This document shows positions 28,801-43,800 of a DNA stretch of 64,000 bases, piece after piece (the stretch's first letter is position 1; the number at the start of each line of letters is the position of its first letter). This stretch comes from Serripes groenlandicus (lineage: Eukaryota; Mollusca; Bivalvia; Cardiida; Cardiidae): contig JASEVX010000007.1 of assembly GCA_031761405.1 (NCBI GenBank), forward strand, positions 42,077,487-42,141,486, in the 5' to 3' direction. The notes beneath the pieces were generated by a model. That model saw nothing but the letters and a program-made list of their open reading frames with translations. It was not told the origin of the DNA and did not search any database. Both the position numbers and the translations under genes were made by a program.

Positions 28801-31800
28801 GCACGTTCTACAGTCAATTAGCAATCAATGCTGAAAGTGTAGCCTAATTTAATTTGGAGATCGAGCATTATAATATATGCCTATATTTCTATAAATTGAA
28901 CAGTTTGGCAAATAGTGAACTTGTGCTTTTTGTGCATGTTTAGTGTTTGTTATTGCACTCAAATTTTTTGAAGCAGTTTAACAACCTCAGAGACATATAA
29001 ATACACTGTGTTTATATGTCTCTGACAACCCTCAATCATGCAATATGAGGAGACTAAATTGAACAAACCTGTTTAATATCGGACATCATTGAAACAAACA
29101 CCGAACTAATGGATACTGTTTTCTCTCCTTTCATGATAATTTAATCATTTCTAAAGTGTACAAAATATTTTATCTTAATATGGCCTAGCGACCTGGTGAT
29201 GAACATGTGATTACCCGAACAGTTTAGATTACAAATAGCCATTCTAATGAGCTAAACCGGTAGTCTATCGAGTACCAACTAGATTTTTCATAATTTTGGA
29301 ATGGCCTAATTTTGAACACATCATGACCAATTTCAGAACGTAACTAAAAAATCACCAAGACAACATTCTGGCAAACTAACATTATTCTACTGTCAAAAGA
29401 TGCAGGGTTGATACATTCTCAAATTTACCTGCACCAGAGTGCACTATTATTGAAAATCGCAAGCCCTACACCGATATACTGCTTGTTACTTTGCAGGATT
29501 TTCCATACGATCGCCACTACAGTGCCATTGGCGCTTTGATTTTGTATGTATATCGATTTTTTTCACTACGTGTCATCTATAAAAGATGTTCCAAATAATG
29601 TACTACGAACCGTATAAGCACAGTTTTTTCCTATGACTATCAGAGAGTCGAACCCCCTTCCTCCGGACCTTGCGCAGATCACGTCTGTAGACTGATTCAA
29701 TTCCCGTCTACATTGATACACAGCCTAAACCAACACAGATGTTTTTTATTTCATTTTTATTTGTAATTATGCCTTATTAGTTGTTTTTACCATTTTGATG
29801 GCTTCACTTGCCTGCGATGCACTAAATTATAAGCCCTGACAGTAACAAAGTAGAAGTAGAAGTTAGCTGGTCTCTAAATCATGAATGGTTGGATGAGAGC
29901 GCTTTGTAACGTTGCTGTATGGAAATAGTTTCGTCCTTAGCATTACGTGAAAAAGATCTGAGTGCAATACCAATGCGTGCAATATCAACCCGTGCAATAT
30001 AAACTGATATTGCATCCTTTTACCAAATGGTGCATAGAAGGAAACATATCAAAGTATACAATAATTTAATAATATCACGTTGATTCATACGCCGCGTTCA
30101 ACAGTATTTTAATAATATCACGTCGATTCATACGCCGCGTTCAACAGTATTTTAATCATATCACGTTTTTATATCCCCGCAACCGTGAGTGCCAAGGCGG
30201 GAGACCATAACTGCCTTTTTTAAAGTATTTGGTATTGCCCGAAATGGATTCAAACCCTGGTGTTCTGCTCACGGTGCGACCTTTCAGTTCACCACGGAGA
30301 CGGTAGTACCAGCAGGCTAGGCTAATGTGTTTTCGCAAGTGCCATTCCACCCGTGAGTATCGTTTTAGGATCCATTGGTATAGAACTACAAACAAAATAT
30401 GTATATACACGTGTAATACGTACGATAAGGTTGCTTTTCACGGAGCACCGCTCATTTGATCTTAACGAGGATTGATTTTCCTTTGGCGTGTCTCTCCAGT
30501 GTCACAGAAGCTCAATTACAGCTACCACTAACCCGTTAATTATGAAGCCTATTTCGTGCTGATTGGCCATTATCTAATCGCCTTGAACTGATACTTGTCG
30601 TTTTGCCGCTAATAACGAGGTCACCTGCCATGTTGAATGACTTTATTCAACCATTTCCAATTCTCGTTAATAGATGTTATTTCCACGCCTGTGAAATATC
30701 ATTAACGAACTGTAACATCACCTGGTAATAATAACACCTTCCGTCATATGTTACATATGACCATTTGTTCCATTTTTTTTTATCATAGGGTCATATCAAT
30801 CCTTTCTCAAATACATACGCTTTCTGACACCTCTACAGCAGACGACCTTGAAAGCATTGTGGCAAATTGAGAAATTCAATGATCATAATGAGCATTTTCT
30901 CCTTTTGCTGCAATGGTTTCAACTATATTCAATTATATTACTTTTATTCTTAATAGTTTTTCAATTGTGTTTTAAAGATGTGTGCTGCTGATTTGTTGTA
31001 AGCGTGATAGGAATAAGCTGATATACGGCAGCTGCTCCATGAATGGTTTTTATGGAAATTTAAATTATTGCGACACTTACAAGTTACCGTAGTAATTCTC
31101 CATGGTAGACTGGTAGGTGGTAGATTTGAAACCTTTCTGTATTGGTTAGAGCGACAACCTAGGGTTATATCCTCAATTGGGTCTTAAGAAATAATTTAAA
31201 AAATGTAACAATGGCTTCCGTCCTTGTCGCTCGGAGTGTCAAAGTGCCATCCCTTCGTCAAGAATGTCGTATCTAAAATGGAAATAAGTTCTTCCCATCT
31301 AGACGCTTTGCTTTAAAGGTTTAGCATACACTTAAACTGAATACCAGCCAGGCTGTGAGATAGTCATGACACGACAATGGGATGGCACTCGAACACACGG
31401 GCGAACGTGCAGGCGAACAGTAGCGCTCACAAACAGACGCTGCAGCGATTGTGTGATTGTCCAACATTTACGAGATGCATAAACATAATTATCCTATAGT
31501 GATCAATTTCTGAAGCTTTTCCCCTGATTGGTCGTCAATGTCACTCGGTTATTGACGCTAGTCGGTCATGTCAAATGTTCATGTCACACTATCTATGTCA
31601 TTTTTGTCCATTTTATCGGATTTTGCCTGCGACGAAAGAACGGGACTGACAAGCACGCGAACCGACAAACACAGAGATAAGGAGGAGTAAACTGGTTTCT
31701 GTCTAAGACTACATCTCTCTTTATTTAATCTAACCTATTGGTATGGTGCGCAAATCGATTGTCTCATGAATATGACCCATTTGAGTATCCATTTTATCGG

Positions 31801-34800
31801 ATTCAAGAGATCAAATAAGAATAGAAGACCATAAGATACGCGCATTGTATACAACTTCGAAGAACCGCGCTCAAAAACAAACAACGCGAGGATCATGTGA
31901 TTTTCCCACATTTGCGGGAAGCATAAACAATTCTCGGATAGTGATTAATTTAAAACTTTTCCCTTGATTGTTTTTCAATGTCACTGGGTAAATTACGATA
32001 GACGTTGATGTAAACTGTTTTCGTCATACCATCTATCGCTTTTTCCCCCACTTTATCGGGCCTGTCCTGTGAGGAAGAACGGGGCTGACATGCACACGAC
32101 CCAAAAAACACAGATATAAGGAGGAGTAAACTGTATTTTGCCCTACAATTTATCTCTTTCAAGTGATGAAAATAAAGCGTTTAGACAATGAGAGTTTCTA
32201 TAACTTAGGACACCCGCTCTCACAGACGGACAACGCGGCTATCATGGGATTCTGTCCGTTCGCAATGCCAACGCGTCTATCATGGGATTCTGTCCGTTCG
32301 CAATGCCAACCGTCTTAGTCATTTTATTTCAATTTGTTACAATTTAATCATTTGTGTCCTGCCTTGTAAAAAGGTCCGGACGGGCAAACATGAGTACGGA
32401 TGCTCGCGCTATAGGACAGACAAAGCGGCGACTGCGTATTCGAGAAACATAAATAACTTTTAATTCAATAGTGCTTAATTTTGGAACATTTCTCTTGTCA
32501 TGTTAACCGTTCCAGTCACACCAGCTATGCTAATATTTTGTTTCTTGTGTCGCAAAAGTGACAGACAGGCAGACGAACACTCGCTCTAACATTATCGAGG
32601 AGAATTTCACCAATCGTGAACAAGCTTTAAAGCTTTATGATTAATCGTCAATGTGACTAGGTTGTTTACGCTAGACGGTGGTGGCATCTGTGTCGAACTA
32701 TCTTTGTCATTTTCCTCAAATGTACCGGATTTGTCCTGCGATGAAAAAGGACAAGGCAGAAAATACTAACAAGCGCGTGCACAATAAGACAATGCGGCGA
32801 TTATGTGATTCTCAAACATTTTGGAGCATAAACGCAATTCTCCGAAAGTGAAATATTACTAAAGCGTTTTGTGTGGTCGTCAATGTCACCGGGTACTTTA
32901 CAAAGTCGGTCATGTCAAACGGTCCAGTCATACATATTATGCCAATGTGTTCCTATAAACGTTTTATTTGTTTGCTTATGCCAATTCGAATAATTATTTC
33001 TGTTTGTAAATGTATGTACGTGCACCACGAACCCCCTTTCGCGTGATCCGGTGGTATCATTTCCACACCCCTTCTGCTGGCAGTAACCGGTTTTTTTTGC
33101 AACATTGATCTACCACCGGAATTGATGTCGTAATTTAAGACTCCGGGAGGGTTGAACCACGTCCGTTCGCGTTATATATGGGTTCCTTTTTGCTCTACAG
33201 CAATAGGGTTTCCTATTGAATTGACCAAGTCTAGTGAAAACCGACAGTCGAGGCTTACGGTCGGAATGAGTATGCGATCGCCATCTAGTTGGTTTAACCC
33301 TTTCCCACACACAATACATATCTCTACAGCAGACGACTTTGAAATCATCTAGGCAAAACTCTGAACATATCTGTTAATGAAAGTATAATACTTGAATAAA
33401 GATGAAAAGCTTTAGTAGCATGGCAAACAAACGAATTTCTCATTTGTAATTTGATCGTTATTGCCATTAATTTCGAGTAAGTCGATTTGTTTACGTGACG
33501 CTGTACAAATGCTCACGTTATAAAGGCCGATGGCTTCTAAGGTGCCGAACTCAAGATAAAAGATAGTTTAGTCAAAGTGTTAAAAGTGTTAAAAGTGTTC
33601 AAAAGTTGTCTTGAAATATTAGCATTATAATTTTGAGATAAAATTAGATTAATAATTTAACTTTCCAGCACAAAAAAACATCTAAATATTGATCGGGAAT
33701 ATGCTTCATTTTTTACTGGGAAGACATACCAAGTAAGCCAAAGTTTGTACATTTCCATTGACTTTCAATGGACAATTTTTCAACATTTATTGCCAAAATA
33801 GTTTTAAACTACTTATTACTTACTTTATTGTCACTATTAGCAATATTTGCAAAAGTTTCAACATTTCAAAATTGTGATCTTCATCTGGAGTTTATCACCT
33901 TTAACTCTTTCAGCGCCAAAGGCAATATTGAGGTTTTTGCAAACAATGCATTCATGTGAGACAGCTCGTGACGAGCTGTCTCACATGGTATCAGCATTGT
34001 TTGCGTTTTAGTGTTAAAAATATTTCAAAATTCTTATTACATGATAAATAGAATCGGCCGATTTTGAACATGGAAGAGTCAACTTTAAACAATTCGGCAC
34101 TGAAAGAGTTAAGGTGAACAAGTTCTAGTTGTTCTTGAACTATTTTATAACCGCATCACAACACCCGAAACGGATTCGCTGTAATCCATATTTGAGTGTG
34201 ATCATTAACGACGATCAAGTTTACCATAAAGCCAAATCGAGGGCTTGGCGTGAAACGGTTGTATCTAAAATTGGTATTTTTTTACCAAGGTTAATCACCT
34301 CACCATAAAGTCTTTATAAGCATTAAATCATTTTTCTTGATAAACAATGGAAATTTAGGTGCCATTGCTCGTTCTGAGCAATGGCACCTAAATTTGCATT
34401 GTTTACAAAGGGGTCAAAATTGCCCCTAAACCAGGGTTTTCAAAATAGGTTTTTAATTACAAATGTTTCACGCCAAGCCCTCGAAATAGTTCCGATTGCG
34501 AGTGTTTAGTATGTCCGAAATTTGGATACGTTGTTTACGAAATCAACATAATTATTATTCTGAGGCAATGTTAATTCACCAAATATACGCTTTAACAACA
34601 TTAAATGACAGAACAGTTGATGAGAAATGAGGTTATCTCGACGAGGGATGTTCCAAAACAACATGGACAAACATTATAACAAATAGGCATATTTTACCAT
34701 AACAGTACGGCTGACATGCTCATTTCTTTCAACGTCCTTTACATTCTTATAATTTACATCATACTTTTGTCCTTGCATTCATATTCACGATGATATGTGT

Positions 34801-37800
34801 TTCATTACAATCGTACCTTTGATTCAGTTTACGTTATTTTGGAACACTACTCGAACTTAATAATAATAATATAATACTTAAAAATCCTCAATAGTACGGG
34901 TTATCTTGTTTTGCATGATACATGCTTGTGCTTTCTTTGATACGGTTATCCTTGCTATGGATTTTTAACTAATGATTGCGAGTGTATGGTGCATCTAATG
35001 GTTTTAATTTGCAACGTATGATTGTCATTGCTTTTTGCAACAAATGACTGTCATTGCTTCATACAACTAATGAGTGTCATTGATGTGTGCAAGTTATGAT
35101 ACTCATTGCTTTATGCTTCTTTTGATTGTCATAACTTTTTGCAAATTACGATGGTCAATAATTTGCATGGATTAGAACAGTCATTGTTTCATTAAACTAA
35201 TAGCGCTGAAATAACTGTATATAAAAGGGTTAATTTTAAGTCATTCGTCTGCGTAGGTAACACCTGATGCCTTATTCATGAATGTACATTTCTAATTTAA
35301 AAGTTCAAGATCGAATTCTTGTAATATATAATATATAAATAAACAACCATGTTGGTATCTACAGTATTATTTAAGAGACATAAAAATAACGTAAGCTTGA
35401 AAATTGGTTTGACAACTTCCTGTGTCTCACCAATATTGTATCCATTCTTTTTCCTGGAAACTTAACTGTTTATTGCGCCACGTCACAAGAAATTCATCTT
35501 CCGAGGATTTGTGACCAGAAACGGTTCAATATAAATATGCACCTTCAAGAATTCCCTTTTCACAATGTTGTTGGCCTAGCTTTGTAGAAATTACGAGTGT
35601 TAGCCCAAATTCACAAAACGAGTATGCAAATCTATCGTAATTTTGTGAATTTAAAAGCCTGAAAAGACATCGCACTTGAAACATTGTGTTCAATCGCCGA
35701 TTGGGTGATACCAAAAGCTTTTAAAATGGTAGTAGCAGTTCTGTTCTAGTTTGTGCTCCAGGTGGACGGTAAAGCAATACAACTGGTATGTTTATATCAG
35801 GATAAACTTACACACAAAGTGGTTATTAACGTAGGAGACGCTGTAATATCATTGAGATAATTCCAAATCATCCAGATTAAACACCATTCAAACAGTACAA
35901 TGGTGAGATATTGCCCATTTATGATTGACTCCATCAACAGTCAGCGTTATTGTAGTGAAATATCAGCTATTCACAAAACCGTAAAAACACTTTCCCTTAG
36001 CCCTTTCCCACATGCAGACTTAACAAAACGCATCTGCAGAAGACAAATTAGACAAAAGCAGAAGTTTCTCATTATAAGCAATTTCTTTTATTGCCACAAT
36101 GTTTTTCGAATTTATTCAATAATCATACTTCATATGGACATTATTTTAAATATTTTACCCAGATGTTGTCCAACCCATCTGTTGCAGATTTGCCGTATAT
36201 GGTAAAGGGCCTAACGTATATCTTTCACAGTATATTGAATAACTGTCTTAATCGCTTTTTCTTATATCTGTCATTTTTCCAATTATTGGGTCTGGCACTT
36301 TGTGGCACTTACTCATAACACTGCATCGCTCTCATCATAGATGAATTAACGCTTTTCCACCAAGATTAATGCCGGTTATTCATAACTTCGGTAGTTACGT
36401 GTCAAGTGCATGTATAAGTGTTAAATTGGTTCTATACAATACAATCACTTTATTTGTATTTAAAGGCACTCGGCCCGAAAGTACCATCATGGTCTGGTAT
36501 TTAAATTACAATAAATCTCAAAACACTTCTGCTGTACCTGTGTGGTTTTATGTCTGATTTTAATTAAATGCATTACAGCATGATGTTAATCCGTCAAATT
36601 CATGAATGACAAATTAGTTTAATGTATATGCATATTCATATATGTCAAGATTAGTTTATTATAAATATAGGATATGACATGAGATGTCATTTCATATAAA
36701 GTTGTATTAAACGAGTTCAAGAAATTTGTTATTAAGCGGGCCTCTTAATAAAAAAAAATTGGACGAGTTGAATAACACTTTATGAAATGACAACGAATGT
36801 CAGATTCATTTTATTAAATGAAACACAAAAATAAAATCGTTTTTTCGCTGTTATAAAATAGTCCCGACATGTAATACTTAATAAACTGGTAACTAATTAC
36901 ACACACAACTATTGTTATGACCCATGATGGTCCCTTTACCTCGTCCATCTATCGTTATGTTTACCGGATACACGTTCTCAGCCATTTTGTAAACATGTGC
37001 GGATGAATACAAAAAGTGTTATTCTGTCATGTTATAGTACACGTGTGACATATAAAGAAATACGTAAAGGGTACATTAGATTAGATACAAGCATTGTCAT
37101 GTGATAAATGTGATTATTGCTTGGGAAGCAATTTTGTGTATGAATGGTATGTGTAGTGAGAGGCAGATACACATTTTACCGGCCTACATTTATATATATG
37201 TGCAAGCTTTTCGCAAAAATTATCCAGTTGACCGGCACTCTGCGAAAACCAACCGTAAGGCATTTGCAGTCTGATGATTTGTCTTTGCACTACTCGCCAA
37301 TTTGTCATATGAGGTTTCAAGAAACTTTTGTTGATCAGTTTCCATTTCAATCCGTATCATGAATCCATAGAAATGTCTTTGTTCACACAAGTGTAATACT
37401 AACGGTAGGGTTTGGTTTTCTAGAGCACCACTCAATAGGGCAGAGTGTGTATGACCATCTTTGTTTGGTGTATTTCGTAACCTACTTGTGAACAACTTTA
37501 TAGAGGATGTTTGGTTATTTCCATGTATTACCTACACATGTGAGATGCTTAATGACAACAAATCATTACACGTGTTAAAAAAGAGCTGCGTGCGTATCCA
37601 CGCTATTGATAACAATTGATACTGCCTTACAGAAGTTTCTCAAAACCGTACATGACTGTTTTGGCTAACAGTGCAGAGCCATATCAGATTGCGCGAATGC
37701 TCTGGCTGATCTTGAACTACAATAAAGCGAAATCTTTAATGTTGGTTTTTCGCGACGCACCGTTCATTTACTGTATCGAATGGGCTTCAATATATTCACA

Positions 37801-40800
37801 ATTGATGAACCCACGGGTGAAAATATTGTATTGGAAACTCACGAAATGAAATTTCGATCATTCACCCAAACTTACAAAATATTTGAGTCCATTTCATATA
37901 GATCATTTGCATCTTCGGTCAATTTAGATGAGGTTTTATTCAATTTAGTACCCCAATGCCAAACCATATATTTCACAGGCAGTACGCAGGAAATATAGTT
38001 CTCCGCACAGCCATTTACGATCAGTTTTTATAATTGTTTAGAAAGAAATTAATGTTGATAATGAACAACCAAACGTATATTTATATATGTGACAGAGGTT
38101 AACAAAAAGTGGGGAAATGGAGTTTCTTCTCTCTGGACGAAACATTAAAAATATTGTTTGATAAAATTACATGTTTGAAAGAGTGATTTTTTATCCAGAT
38201 ATAATTCAATGTAACTTCTAAATGACGCACCGAAAGAGCAATTCATAATGCATGGTGCCAACACCTTATTAGATGCTCACAGATGCTCACACTTTGATAT
38301 CAATCTAGTAATAAAAATGAAAGAATGCATTTGTTCATGTTAGCATGATTTGTATTTTGTTGCCATCTATTTCGAAACAAACATGAGGAAGTTTAATCTT
38401 ACAGCAAATAGCATTGTAAGGAGAATTTAAATGTCAAAGCTTCTCACCGCTGGGAATGGATTAAAACACACGTAGAAATTACTAATGAGCTAAATACACA
38501 TGACGCACACAGAGATTATAATTATAATGAGATTTGTTCAGATAGAATCCGTTCGTAGAGAGACTTTTAAATACAATGTTAGTTTACGATTAACCCTTTC
38601 CCTCATACAACAATTCTGCAGCAGACGACTTTGAACATATTTTGTCAAAAAATAGAAAATCTCTATAATTAAATGGATATCCTATGACTAAAAGTGGAAA
38701 ACATTGTGGCAAAAGAAGAAATTGCACGTTTTGTGCAATTTCTTCTTTTGTCACTATGTTTTCAAAAATCCGTCTGCTGCAGAGGCGTCAGAAAGCGTCT
38801 ATATGAGGGAAAGGGTTAAGAACCCTATCATCTAGAGCCGTATTTAAAACAGTCACAGATGTGACCTCAGACGAAAGTAGAAGTCCTACTGTTTTTACTC
38901 CTTTACAGGATTATGTGACGTCAAAACGTGAACTGCTACGAGACCCCGTAACCAATGCACACGCACCGTTATGCCTCTACAGCAGAATACTTTTGATAAC
39001 ACTGTGACAAAAAGGAGAAATATCTCCCTTTGCAACTCTTTTTCAACTGTGTCCAATGGTTATACTTTCATTTATAGATAGATAGGTAGATAGATATGTT
39101 TTATTGACTTAAACTATAGTTTTTCGTCATACAACATAAGTATTAAGAAATAAATTGCAATTATAGATATTTAGCGGGTCTAAATGTTTTCAAGGTCGTC
39201 TGCTGTAGAATTTTATAATATTATAAAAAAGGGTTAAAAAGAAAGATGTACTTCAACTGGTTTCACTTCTGGACAGAATCATGTGATTCCAAAACTTATG
39301 CAAACACATATAGACAAATACGCAGCAGTATATTTTTAAACATGTTCTGGCATATAGAGAGCAGTCTCATTATTGACCATTTCTCCTTTTGCCACAATGT
39401 TTTCAATTTAATTACAATAATTTAATTTATAAAGAATTTAACTGTTTTTGGCCTAACCGTTTACCTGATATTGTTTGCTTTCAATTTATCATAAACATAA
39501 TGTGTTAACTTTCGAACTGGGAGTATAATTCTAATACAGAATTGAAAACATTTTGGGAAAATTATAAATTACTAACTGTTTAAGCACCTTTGCCTTATTT
39601 TCAAAATTTTCACAAGTCGTATGCTTCAAAAGTGTCTGTATCCAGCAAAGGGTTAATACCGTCTCTCTTTTTTTTTTTTTGCAGAGCGGTCTAATTGTGT
39701 GGTAACAACTATTTGGTCGCCTGTTACGGAAATAGTTTGAACTATTCTTAATTGATTCTGCTGAAGGCAAACTAATACCGTCTGAAACTGAGGGCCTGCA
39801 CGCAAACCTTTCTATACATTTTTCACTTTTATTATAGGTACCATCTACTAGACCAGGACGTAAATTACGCTACGCCATATTAAAACTGACTGATTGTTTG
39901 GGAGCAGCAACTATATATAAATATTCATTGCAATTTGTACTGAATTTACGTGTCATTGTGAAAGACACTAAATATGATTTGTTTAAGTTTGCTTTTTACG
40001 ACGCTTTTGACACGGTATATCAGTTATATTAAAGTGTTTCCGGGGGTAAAGTACCAGTACTGCTAGCAGTATTTATCCTGACACGTAAGCATCAGCCATG
40101 AATGCCAAGGAGGAAAGCCATTACTACCATTTTAAATCTTTTGGCATAACCCGACTGGGGATCTTATCCCGTTCTCCTGATCCCGGTCTCCCGCTTCCAA
40201 CCTCCCGTCCCCGGTCTCCGGCTCCCGAGACTGACGCTCTTACCACTGAATAAGAGACATGACCATATGTTTTATATGCTAGATCAGCAAGTGACGTTTG
40301 CCGTTTGGCCTCTTTAATGACTGTTGTATTGTCAGTTGCCATAAATCAAACTACAATAAATGTGTAGACGTTTTGATAAAACATTTTATCGTAAACTTTG
40401 ACCCGGCCGGGTAGCTCAATTGGTAGCGTATCTGACTCGTGATCTGGAGGTCACGGGTTCGATACCCGGTTGCGGCGACATTCTTTCGGGCGATGTTTTC
40501 CATTGCCTCTCACCTCTGATCTATGTGAGAAAGTAGTCAGTGGCTTCGAAAGAATGTTGTGTAAGTACTGGTGTGGGAAAGCCAGGAAAACATGGGTAGG
40601 TGCACTGACCGCCGTGATATGACCAAAGCTGTTGAAAGCGGCGTTAAACTCCAAACAAACAAAACAAAAAAACAAAACTTTAACCCTTTTCCATTTACAA
40701 GAAATCTGCAGCAGACGACTTTTAAAACAACTAATGGACAACTATGGATAACTTCAAAAATGAAAGTATAAAGATTGAATAGAGTTGGAATCAGTTTTCA

Positions 40801-43800
40801 AATTTCGTCTGCAGCAGATGCTTTAAAATGCGTCTATTAGTGGGAAAGAGTTTTTTAAACAAAGTTTAAATCTGCAATGACTTGAAATAGCGTGACGTCC
40901 TTCATTATATCAGTAGATTCGGGTATTGAATCAGTTTCAGGTTATCTAGTGCGGTTTGAATAATTCCGAACGGAATTTGGATAATGTCGGAAACGACCCG
41001 TATGTATTAAGTTCGTTCACTTTTCGGTCCGATTCGACTATTTACGAAAATAAGGGAAGTAATTTGTAATTTAAATGACGTAATTGTCGATTACAATGAC
41101 GTAAATTGCGTTTTAAGTCTACTCCGATTTCGAGTACTGCATGCGGGTTGTTTTGGATAGGGGACTATTTTCAGCCGCATCACATAATAGTAAACAAATA
41201 CGCTAACCATAGTTTTTGTATATTCATGAGTGACTTTCGAGGTCTAAATCTAGAATAAGATTGTTGAGTATTATACTCGGATTAAATGCGAATATTTACG
41301 AAAAACAGATATATGTAATGATCCATTTGTCTGACGTCATTCCAGTTCGAGACCCCTCCGATTGAGCGCAATTCATGCGGATTTTTTTCGGATTCTATTT
41401 CACGTAATTGTGAACTATTTATAACCGTATCACAAAGCCGAAAACCGATTGACTTCCCATAGTTTGGCTAAAATCATAAACGACGTCCGATTTCAAGAGT
41501 ACAGTCGAATATTCCGATTGAGATTAATATCAGTAAATAAAAGTAGTTCATAATGTATTTTCCCGTAAATAGCTGACTGTCAACCGATTGCCTTCACAAC
41601 AGATGTATTGGAATTAATCTTTGATGCTAGGCATGGTTACATCGAATAAGAAAAAGAGCGTGGTCCGCGGGGAGGTTCTTGCAGGACGAGTTGTCATGGG
41701 ACGAGTGATTTCATAGCTGGTTGTCAAGTTTAGTTCATTTACAGGTTTATTCGAGAAACATCCTTTGACATGTACATTTTGTTAAAAATACGATTAATAG
41801 AAGCATGTTGACGTTTCTCCAGCAGACGACTTTTGAAAACATTGTGTCAGTTGGATATATTGCCCACAATGAGCAGTTTTTCCTTTTGCCAATGTTTTAA
41901 CATGATGTAATTAGTTTATCTTCATTTACAGATTGTTATCCTATGTTTACAGAAGATGTTAAAGTCACCTGCTGTAGATGTGTTGTATGTGGGAAAGGGA
42001 CCGTGTGTTGTACTGATTATCAGACACGTCAAGACAGGCTTTGATTCGGATATCTGCTTGTCGATATGTTCTAGGCGAACTGTCATTTTGTGTGAATTTT
42101 AACGTATGCTTTACCTTCAATAGATACTGGATATAGCGCATTTTTTGCATTGCATTGTGTGCACAGTCCCAATATGTTTCGCCATTCCAAAGACTTTAAC
42201 GCTTTCCCACATACAGCAAATCTGCAGCAGACAACTTTAAAAACATCTTGACAGTTACGTGAACATCTCAATAAAAGATTAATTGTTAAATAAAATTGAA
42301 AACATTGCGGCCAAAGGTCATCATGAGCAATTTCACATTTGGCCACAATTTTTTCAAAAGTCGTCTGCTTCTATTGCGTGAAAATGCTTCTGCAGGTGGG
42401 AAAGGGTTAAAACATGTAATACTTGTAATTAACATACATACGATATATACGTATATATGTTTCACAAGAGCGAATTTGGATCGTCGAAACGTAATGGGTT
42501 TTCGTCCATAACGGTAACACGCACCCCTGCTTTGCGTTCATTGTAGCAGTTTGGTTGCTCACGGTTTGAAAATGCTTGTATCAGAAAAAGAAATGCTTAA
42601 ATGTGATTGGTGGATTGGCTATCGTTTGCTACTGTAAAATAATAGTTAAGCCATCAACCTTACTTAGTGCTAAGTTATACTTAAATATTTAAAAGTATAT
42701 TTAATAGTTTTCTTTCACTTATAAAAATGCCAAAACATTTCATATCTCAACAATTACTTTTAGTCAGCAGGCAATCTGACTAAAGTACACGATCTGACCA
42801 AATGTAATGTATGTTAATAGGAGATGCTTTTAATGAGATTGAGTCAGCAGGGTAACTATTTATGTAAACTTAGTCATTTACTTGAATACATAGCACCATT
42901 CATGTTTTACAAAATATTTGGGAAATAAAAAGGATGAGATATGTTTTTTTTTTAAGTATTACTAAGCGCTAGGTAAGGTTAGTGAAGTTGGACACTGGTA
43001 TGGTCGGAACATCTTCACGAAACCCGACCTTCCGAAGTGTTCAAGTTGACTCTCTCACACATACAACAATTCTGAAGCAGACGAATTTGAAAGACATATA
43101 GCCAAACATATGAAAAAGCTCTATAAATGAATGTTTGACTATTGGATAGATGTTAAATCATTGTGGCAAAATGGAGAACTTTTTCATCTGCTAGGCTACA
43201 GTTGGCTGTTCTTGATATTCACTGGTCGCTAGGTTTTCTTGTGACGTGGCCCATTGTTCTTCTTTAAATTTATCCAACATACAGACGCTTTCTGACGCCT
43301 CTGCACCAGACGACCTTTGAAAACGTTGTGGCAAAAGGAGAATTTGTTATTTTTCCTTTTGCCATAATGTCGTCAAAATGTGTCTGTATGTTCGAGAGAA
43401 TAAACAATTTCTCTTTTTCCACAATTTTTTCAATCGAAAGTTTCAATATTTTCTCCAGATGATTTCAAAGTTTTGAAGTTATCAAAATGCTCAGATTCGT
43501 CAGACAAATCGCAAAGTAAAACGTTGAAGTAGCCTATTTACTCGATTGAGATTCAGAGTTTCTTTCGTCGCAATTATTTTTATGAATTATGCTCATTTAG
43601 AAACAGTCAACACGTAATTCAAGTTAGGTTATAGTCAAAACACCCGGTGTTCTGAACAACGGAAACGACTCACGTCGTCTATACCGGAAAAAGACTTCAT
43701 TGATTTAGTGTCATCTCTGGCTGTCGTAACGGATATTACCAATTTTCTTTTATTTACCTTCGTCTTGCTATTTTAGTATCTATGTAAAGCAATTCGGAAT

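Noticed and set aside
40403..40475. A functional tRNA gene
   Set aside because: A- and B-box regions look good, but the acceptor stem pairs poorly and a SINE body and A-rich tail follow directly, so it is a SINE head.
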